Assembly: GCF_036669915.1 (NCBI RefSeq)
Contig: NC_089324.1
Location: 10,620,335-10,684,334 of the forward strand
Length of the DNA stretch: 64,000 bases
Direction: 5' to 3'
DNA from: Pocillopora verrucosa
Taxonomy: Eukaryota; Cnidaria; Anthozoa; Scleractinia; Pocilloporidae
Shown here: positions 56,820 to 64,000 of the stretch, piece after piece
How positions within the stretch are numbered: position 1 is the stretch's first letter
Layout: the number at the start of each line of letters is the position of its first letter
The notes under the pieces: generated by a model
The model's database searches: none
What the model was told of the DNA's origin: nothing
The model's input: only the letters and a program-made list of their open reading frames with translations
Program-made: the position numbers and the translations under genes

Positions 56820-57150
56820 AACGAGCATGAATAACTGCAGTGATTTACAGAGTTGAATGTTCTGAATAATACAAAGTAAAAAGTTGAATTTAAAGTGTGT
56901 AACAAAATTCTGATTGGACGAAAAAAACAATAGTAACAGAATAATGTATGCATCTACAAGGAAAGTTTTAAATTAACATGATAAAGTTAATGATTAAGTG
57001 TAGGTTTCTCCCACTGAATTTGGATAGCTTCTTTGATTTTAAGTTGAAAAGTTGCGGAAGCGTGATCTAAGATAATAAAACACTCATCAGAACAAAGAGT
57101 GCGACATTGTGGAGAATTATGTTGATGTCTCAAAATGTGAGAGGTCCTAT
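56820..57150 (-). mobile_element. Penelope-like element remnant, GIY-YIG C-terminus
   Basis: The best-preserved copy: the minus-strand frame reads HNSPQCRTLCSDECF, ILDHASATFQLKIKEA and WEKPTLNH, then a stop. It is not interrupted by a LINE. An opposed 3' repeat begins at 57160 (TTTTGTTACACAC), its core decayed. Confidence 0.72.
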
Positions 57151-58085
57151 CAGCATTTTGTTACACACTTTGAATTCAACTTTGTACATTGTATTATTCA
57201 TAACAGAAGATCATTGAAGAACACGTTTTTAAAGAGTTGAATGTCCTTTATAAGACAACTAAAGCCTATCGTTTCGTCAAGTGCAGTAATTTGCCGCAGA
57301 CAAAACAAACCTTATCATTGGTAACAATGTTCCAATTGAATTTATCTTAAATTTGTCTCAAAATCCTTACCACTTCTCATAGTAGTTTCGAAATTGTGGG
57401 AAACAAATACACGGTAGATGGTGTTAGATTTTCAAGGTGAACAAAACATGACAATCAGAAGAGCAATCATACAACGGAATGAATCAAGAACAAGCTGTTC
57501 ACCATACAACACTAATTTCTGGTTACCATGTATCCGCGGCAAAAAACAATGTATCATCGGAAAAACCAAAAGAACTTAATTGCATTTGCTTTCAGTCGTC
57601 TTTAATACTTCACAATACTTTGGAATGGAAGTCCAATTCAAATTTTAAATGTTCATCGAAAAGTTTCAAAGCTATTATTTCCATACTAATGATGTTGCAA
57701 ACATTACATTAGCTGAGCAAAAAAAAATACCTCACTGAAGAGTTCAGAATAATGTTGGGTCGCACTTAAGGAGAAAAACTATGCGCTTTGAAGCCCACCA
57801 TACTCAGCAAAAAGCACTAAGTACTCTCGATCTGCCTTTCTCGGTTCTCCAAAACAGAATCAATTCTACTTACATCCAATTTTTCCCCAGTCGGTGGAAC
57901 TCTGGTTAATTTCTTCGACTCTTACAATTTGATTCTCTCTGAATACTTTTTACTGACCTCTCCCTGATTTGTGCTGCGCATGCTACTAAATGAACTATGA
58001 AGTACATGCTTATATAGTCACTATAGATAGGCATGGACGGGCATGTCACTCAACTGGCCTTGAATGGTTATTTTAGACCATGACG
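57151..58085. repeat. Array block B, unit 5
   Basis: Matches 26331-27560 and 46866-47800. The frame 57479-57712 occurs in other copies only by DNA similarity. No gene called. Confidence 0.65.
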
Positions 58086-58374
58086 TCTACTACTTTTATC
58101 TAACATTTTTATCAAAATGGTAGAAAAAAATTAATACAGAATACTTGGTGATCAGATAACAAAATCGGTTTGCACATTTGACGTTTAACAAAGTGCTAAT
58201 CGAAAACTACGACTATAAGGCGAGACAAATATTACAATTGGATATTTTGTGGCAAAAGCTTTATTTAAAGAAAAAATAAATATACCATTTATAAGCGAAA
58301 AATGTCAGAATTCTTTGCGTTTAAGCGACCCGCGTAATAGATTCGCCATGCTTGAGTTATTGTCTACTTTATTA
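58086..58374 (-). repeat. Inverted B/C junction segment
   Basis: About 285 bp that is the reverse complement of 27500-27780 (for example GCGAGACAAATATTACAATTG against CAATATTTGCCTCGC), then normal orientation resumes at ATTAGAGAATACTCGAAG. Confidence 0.8.
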
Positions 58375-60410
58375 GAGAATACTCGAAGATCAGATTTCAA
58401 AATACTTAAAAGTACATTTTGGCTATAACTATCATTTTTTCTACTTTCAGAATACGCTGTCTCTAAATGCCCTGCAACTAGGCGCGTTCTAGAATAGACG
58501 AAATGAATGGCAGTCAGAAATTTTCATAGAATTTCCAACGAAAGGTTCCTTCAAACATGTTAAGAATATCAGATGTTCATTTAGAAATGTCAAAGATTAA
58601 TTTGGCTGTTACTGGACAAATCCCCGTACCGTGCAGCCTATAATATCGCTCGGTTGTCGACACTTTGTTCGCTTCTAATCAGATTGCTGGGCACGGACCA
58701 AATGCCCGGCGGTCAGAAAAGTGCTTCTAAGTGGTTCCATTCTCCATTTGCCATTGATTTAAATGTTAGATAAAAATAGTACAGAATACTTGGCGATAAG
58801 ATTTTAAAATACTCAAAAGTACATTTTGGCTAAAACCATCATTTGTTTTAGTTTATTGTTCCTTAGAGCTTTTTTTTTAAAAACTCGATTTAGTTTACGT
58901 TTATGGAGCGCCGTCTTTTCCCAAAAGTTTCAAATTTGCAAGAAAACAATATCCAAATAATTGCGTTTACGTTGTTTTACGTTCTGCGTTCATGGAGACA
59001 TGGAGCGCGTGGAAAGTTTTGAGATCACTCAAGAAGCTACACTTGCTCTCGGCGACGCCTCAAGTAACTTCTCTGTCGCTATCTAAACTTCCCGTATATC
59101 GGCCATGATCGCAAGCCAACGTATAAACCAATTGTTAATTCAAAGTGACAGTATGGTTAACTAGTGGATACCCTGTATAGAACATGGAGATATCAGATGT
59201 TGAAAGAAAATATCATGAAAAGAAATTGATTGAATCAACGGTTTTTTATATCTCTGCTTCAATAAGCTTGTGGAGTGATGGTCTTAAATCTGTTCATGGA
59301 CGCACCATGTCTTGAGGTTGCGACGTTTGAGAGTCGTGTGGCCGAACTAAAACCGTGTGTACCTGATCTAGAAATGTATACAAGCGAGCAGCTTCAGACT
59401 CATGCGGTCACAGCTGCTTGGGTTAATCAATCAAAATCTTTGTTTCACTACACAGAGTGGGTTGACTAATCTCACGTTATGACTATATTTGGTCATGGAT
59501 GATTGACATCAGGTTCATTGGCCTGACAATTATGGGTGGGTGGAACTGTAGGCACACATTTTTATCGCAGTATTTGTTTGTTATTATAACGCGATATGAG
59601 TTAAGTGCAAGTAGGAATACCACTGCCGCCACGGTACACCCATCAAAGACATAATTTCCGGTTAGGAATTTGTCAGTTAAGAGACCTTGAATGACCTTCA
59701 TAACGACAATGTTCAGGTGGCTTTTATATTAAAGGGTCACGTGACAGACTCTGTGTCAAAGTGTACATGAATTCGCCAGATCAAGGAATCTAAAAAGAAC
59801 TGTAAATAACAGAGCTGCCACTTGTTACGCCCTCATGTAAAGTATCGTTTAAAAGTTATGCTGGTCAGAATTCCAAGGTTATCCAGGGCATCGTTTAAAA
59901 CATTTGCAGAGAGAGCTTGCAAAATTGGAAGTAAAGCCCAGTTCTGATAACTCGAACGCTTGCTTGTGGGATTTTGTTATTCGTGTATACCGTAGGGTAT
60001 ACCCACAGATGCTTTTAGAAGATAACAGCACAAATCTGAAATATGTTGAAAGACCAAATTTTGTTTTTCTAACACAGATTTCAGTTGTCTTTGTGAGTGA
60101 CATCTTCTTTCTTTATTACATCTAGGAATTTTCTAACGTTAACGTTGGAAGCATTTTTTTGAGAGTGTAGATTTATTTCAAGCCTACGAAATTTACTGTT
60201 CAAAGCAGGTAAAGCGTCCTCTTATATCCAACGTTCTGACATTTTTTTTTCATTTATAAGACCACTGCATCTGCATTGCTGGAATCCCTTTAGGAGAAAA
60301 CGGAGCTGCTAAGAATATTCCTTAATGTGAGTGGTAACTTGACCTTCGCAGAGAAAAATTTCAATATTTCACGAGTACTTTACTATTTTTACAGTACATT
60401 TAGCCTGGAA
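58375..60410 (+). repeat. Array blocks C-D-E-F, unit 5
   Basis: C to 59100, D 59120-59480 with an open frame ending YTEWVD, E at 59910-60092 and a shortened F near 60240-60330 lacking its first part. Confidence 0.7.
59910..60092 (+). other. Exon-like block E, unit 5 (unrecognised)
   Basis: 183 nt between CATTTGCAG and GTGAGT, open. Encodes RELAKLEVKPSSDNSNAC, VYRRVYPQMLLEDNS and NFVFLTQISVVF. Most differences from 19762-19944 are single bases that keep the frame. Confidence 0.45.
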
Positions 60411-60740
60411 TCGATTCGTCTCTCACATTTTCAGACATCTACATAATTCTCTGCAATGTCACACTCTGTTCTGATGAGTGTTTTAGCATCTTAGATCACG
60501 CTTCCACGACTTTTCAACTTAAAATAAAAGAAGTTATCCGCATTCAATGGGAGAAACCCACACTTAATCATCAACTTTATCATGTTAATTTAAAACTTTC
60601 CTCGTAAATGCATACATTGTTCTTGTTCTGTTACTATTTTTTTTTTGTCCAATCAGCATTTTGTTACATTCTTTAAATTCAACACTTTGTATTATTCAGA
60701 ACTGAAGATGACAGAAGAACTGTCGAAACATGTTATTAAA
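60411..60740 (+). mobile_element. Penelope-like element remnant with hammerhead-like core
   Basis: The plus strand encodes CSDECFSILDHASTTFQLKI and WEKPTLNHQLYHVNLKLS, a GIY-YIG end, then the 3' repeat. The core at 60702-60729 is CTGAAGA, a perfect GACAG/CTGTC hairpin, then GAAAC, identical to 9049-9076. Confidence 0.7.
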
Positions 60741-61980
60741 GAGTTGAATGTCCTTTATAAAACAATTAAAGCTAATCTTAACGTCAAGTGCACTTCTTTA
60801 CCGCAGACAAAACAAACCATATCACTAGTTTCAATGTTTCTGTTGAATTTATCATAAATTTGCCTCAAAATCCTAACCACTTCTTATAGTATTTCCGAAA
60901 TTGTGGGAAGCAAATACACGGTCGATAGTGTTAGATTTTAAAGGGGAACGAAACATGACAATCAGAAGAGCAATCATACAATGGAATGAATCATGAACAA
61001 GCTGTTCACCCTAAAACAATAATTTCTGGTTACCATGTATCTGCGGCAAGTGAACATCATCGGAAAAACCAAGAGAACTTCATTGCATTTACTCTCACTC
61101 GTCTTCAATGCTTCACAATACTTGGAAATGAAAGTCCAACGTAAATTGTAAATGTTCATCAAAATTACAGTTTCAAGGCTACTATTTTCATACTAATAAG
61201 GTCAAAACATTACATTAGCTGACAAAAAATAATACCTTACTGAAGAGTTCAGAATAACGTTGGGTTGCATTTAGGGAGAAAACTATGCGCTGTCAAGCTC
61301 ACCACGCGAAAGGCACCAAGTACTGTCGATCTGCCTTTCTTTCTAATACACAATCAATTCTACTAACATCCAATTTTACCCCGCTCTGTGGAACTCTGGT
61401 CAATTTCTTCGACTCTTACAATTGGATTCTCTATGATTACTTTTTACTGACCTCTCGCTGGATTGTGCTTGTGTTTTTTTCCTCAAAATTACAGTTTCAA
61501 GGCTGTTGTTTTCATACTAATTATGTTGCGAACATTACATTAGCTGAGCAAAAAACCACGTTACTGAAGAGTTCAGAATAATGTTGGGTCGCACTTAGAG
61601 ATAAAACTATGCGTTGTGAAGCCCACCATACTCAGCGAAAGGCACGAAGTAGTCTCGATCTGCCTTTCTCGGTTCTCTAATACAGAATCAATTCTACTTA
61701 CATCCAATTTTACCCCACTCTGTGGAACTCTGGTTAATTTGTTCGACCTCTCCCTGATTTGTGCTGCGCATGCTTTTAAATGAACCATGAAGTACATGCT
61801 TATATAGTCACTATAGATAGGCATGGACGGGCATGTCACTCAACTGGCCTTGAATGGTTAATTTAGACCACGACGTCTACAAAGTAGACTCAAGCATGGC
61901 GAATCTATTACGCGGGTCGCTTAAACGCAAAGAATTCTGATATTTTTACGCTCATAAATGGTATATTAAGTTTTTCTTTA
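60741..61980. repeat. Array block B with internal duplication, last unit
   Basis: B sequence with a second, partial B copy from about 61490. No gene seen. Confidence 0.6.
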
Positions 61981-64000
61981 TAAAAAATGTTAGATAAAAA
62001 TATTAGATAATACTCCAAGATCAGATTTAAAAATACTTAAAAGTACATTTTTGCTATTACCATCATTTTTTCTAGTTTCAGAATACGCTGCCTCTAAATG
62101 CCTGCAACCAGGTACGTTCTAAAATAGACGAAGTGTTTGGCAGTCAGAAATTTTTACAGAATTTCCACCGAAAGGTTCTTTCAAACTTCTTAAGATTATC
62201 AGATGTTTATTTCGTAATGCCAAAGGTTAATTTGGCTTTTAGTGGACAAATTCCCCGTGCCGTGCAGCCTTTAATATCGCTCAGTTGTCGACACTTTGTA
62301 CGCTTCTAATCAGATTGCCGTGAACGGACCAAATGCCCGGCGGTCAGAATTTTTCAAAGTGCTACTAAATCTTTCCATTCTCCATTCTCCATTCATCAAA
62401 ATGTTAGATAAAAATAGTACAGAATACTTGGCGATAAGATTTTAAAATACTCAAAAGTACATTTTGGCTAAAACTATTATTTGTTTTAGTTTAAGAGCAA
62501 GTTATAAAACCGTTATTTCCTTAGAGCTTTTTCTAGTAAAAATTCGATTTTTTTTGCACTTATGGAGCGCCGTCTTTTCCCAGAAGTTTTAAATTGCAAG
62601 AAAACAATATCTAAAAAACTGCGTGACGTTGTTTTAAAGCAATTGGTTTATACGTGCGTTCATGGAGACATGGAGTGCGTGGGAGGTTTTGAAACGACGC
62701 CTCGAGCAACTTCTCTGTCGCTGTTTAAACTTCCCGTATATGAGCCCATGAGCCCACGCTAAAGTATGAACCAATTTTTAATTCAAAGTGACAGTATGGT
62801 TAACTAGTGGATACCCTGTAGAGAACATGGAGATGTCAGATGTTGGAAGAAAATATTATGAAAAGGAATTGTTTGAACCAACTTATATCTCTGCTTCAAT
62901 AAGCTTGTGGAGTGATGGTCTTAAATCTGTTCATGGACGCACAGCTCTCTTGAGATTGCGACGTTTGAGAGTCGTGTAGCCGGGCTAAAAACCGTATGTA
63001 TCTGATCTAGAAATGTATACAAGCGAGCAGCAACAGACCCATGCGGTCAAGTCGGTCACAGATGCTTGGGTTAATCAATCAAAATCTTTGTTTCACTGCA
63101 CAGAGTGGGTTGACTAATCTCATGTTATGACTATATTTGGTCATGGATGATTGACATCAGGTTCATTGGCCTGACAATTTTGGTGGCTGGTACTGTGAGC
63201 ACGCATTTTTATCGCACTATTTTGTTTGTTATTACGACGCAATATGAGTTAAGTGCAAGTAGGAACACCACTGCTACCACGGTACACACTATCAAAGACA
63301 AGATTTCGTTTGGAATTTGTCAGTTGAGAGTGAGGCGTTCTCTGAAGTGAAGAGACCTTGAATAACCTTCATAACAATAATGCCCAGGTGGCTTTTATAT
63401 TAACCGGTCACGTGACAGACTCTGTGTCAGAGTGTACATGAATTAGCCAGATCAAGGAATCTAGAAAGAACCGTAAAGAACAGAGCTGCCACTTGTCACG
63501 CCTTTATGTCAAGTATCGTTTAAAAGTTATGCTGGTCAGAATTCCAAGGTTATCCAGAGAAACTTCTAAAACATTTGCAGAGAAAGCTTGCAAAATTGGA
63601 TGCAAATCCCAGTTATGATAACTGGAACGCTTGTTCATGGGATTTCGTCATTCATGTATACCGTAGGGTATACCCCCAAATGCCTTTAGAAGATATCAGC
63701 ACAAATCTGAAACATGTTGAAAAGCCAAGTTTTGTTTTTTTTAACACAAATTTCAGTTGTCTCTATAAGTGACTTCTTCTTTCTTTATTACATCTAGGAA
63801 TTTTATAACGTTAACGTTGGAAGAATTCTTTTGGAGAGCGTAGATTTCTTTCAAGCCTACGAAATTTATTGTTCAAAGCAGGTGAAGAGTCCTCGTATAT
63901 CCAACGTTTTATGAACACGACACAGATATCAATTCTGCTCTTAATATCATTTCAATCTGGTTTTGAAATTTCTGTCATTTATAAGATCCCTGCATCTGCA
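61981..64000 (+). repeat. Array blocks C-D-E-F, last unit, cut by the window edge
   Basis: C 61981-62750, D 62760-63130, E from 63581 (open, but the donor reads ATAAGT) and F from about 63915, running off the end. Another methyltransferase unit may follow beyond the window. Confidence 0.65.

Noticed and set aside
1..64000. Bacterial-type operons, CRISPR arrays or rRNA genes
   Set aside because: No ribosome-binding-site-led gene runs, no regularly spaced direct repeats with unique spacers and no rRNA landmarks were seen; the window is eukaryotic.

Overview
This is a eukaryotic window, most likely from an anthozoan cnidarian and probably a stony coral. The evidence is AT-rich DNA, spliced genes with GT/AG introns, and animal-type retroelements: Penelope-like, CR1/Jockey/L2-like LINE, BEL/Pao and a DIRS-type gag remnant. 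There are also THAP-containing DNA transposons with TTAA targets and a tRNA-like repeat ending in a GGCCTGAATTTTTTTCAGG hairpin that I associate with corals. The species assignment is inference.

The backbone is a tandem array. The repeated unit, read left to right, holds: blocks of unknown function (called C and D here), two exon-like blocks on the + strand (E and F), a downstream block (A'), a three-exon METTL27-like methyltransferase gene on the - strand, a Penelope-like 3' remnant, and a further block (B). Four methyltransferase copies look intact, each 227 codons with identical exon lengths (129, 376 and 179 nt): 1553-3487, 22529-25166, 39822-41143 and 54114-56477. A fifth (33709-34440) is a truncated pseudogene. 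Shared insertions sort the copies: copies 1 and 4 share a LINE with a nested TA-target element, while copies 2, 3 and 5 share a TTAA MITE in the last intron.

Region by region: 1-9655 is unit 1 with its LINE. 9655-18679 is a large insertion with ~690-bp inverted arms around a decayed multi-exon gene (RNase-H-like motifs, degenerate C2H2 finger, homeodomain-like tail); a 2.24-kb Kolobok-type THAP element sits inside its left arm. 18683-33708 is unit 2 plus a duplicated C-F block. 33709-35640 is the broken unit 3. 35641-39400 holds a TIR element with SAP-like and THAP-like fragments, a DIRS gag remnant and a tRNA-like piece. 39400-48570 is unit 4 with the second LINE copy, an unexplained 1.65-kb insert and a palindromic cluster of tRNA-like repeats. 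48579-52805 holds an inverted fragment and an internally deleted BEL/Pao element. 52806-64000 is unit 5 and the start of another C-F block.

The only genes I would call functional are the four methyltransferase copies. The rest is transposon-derived, decayed, or conserved but unrecognised. Exon positions come from reading frames and splice signals by eye. Block boundaries are approximate to tens of bases.
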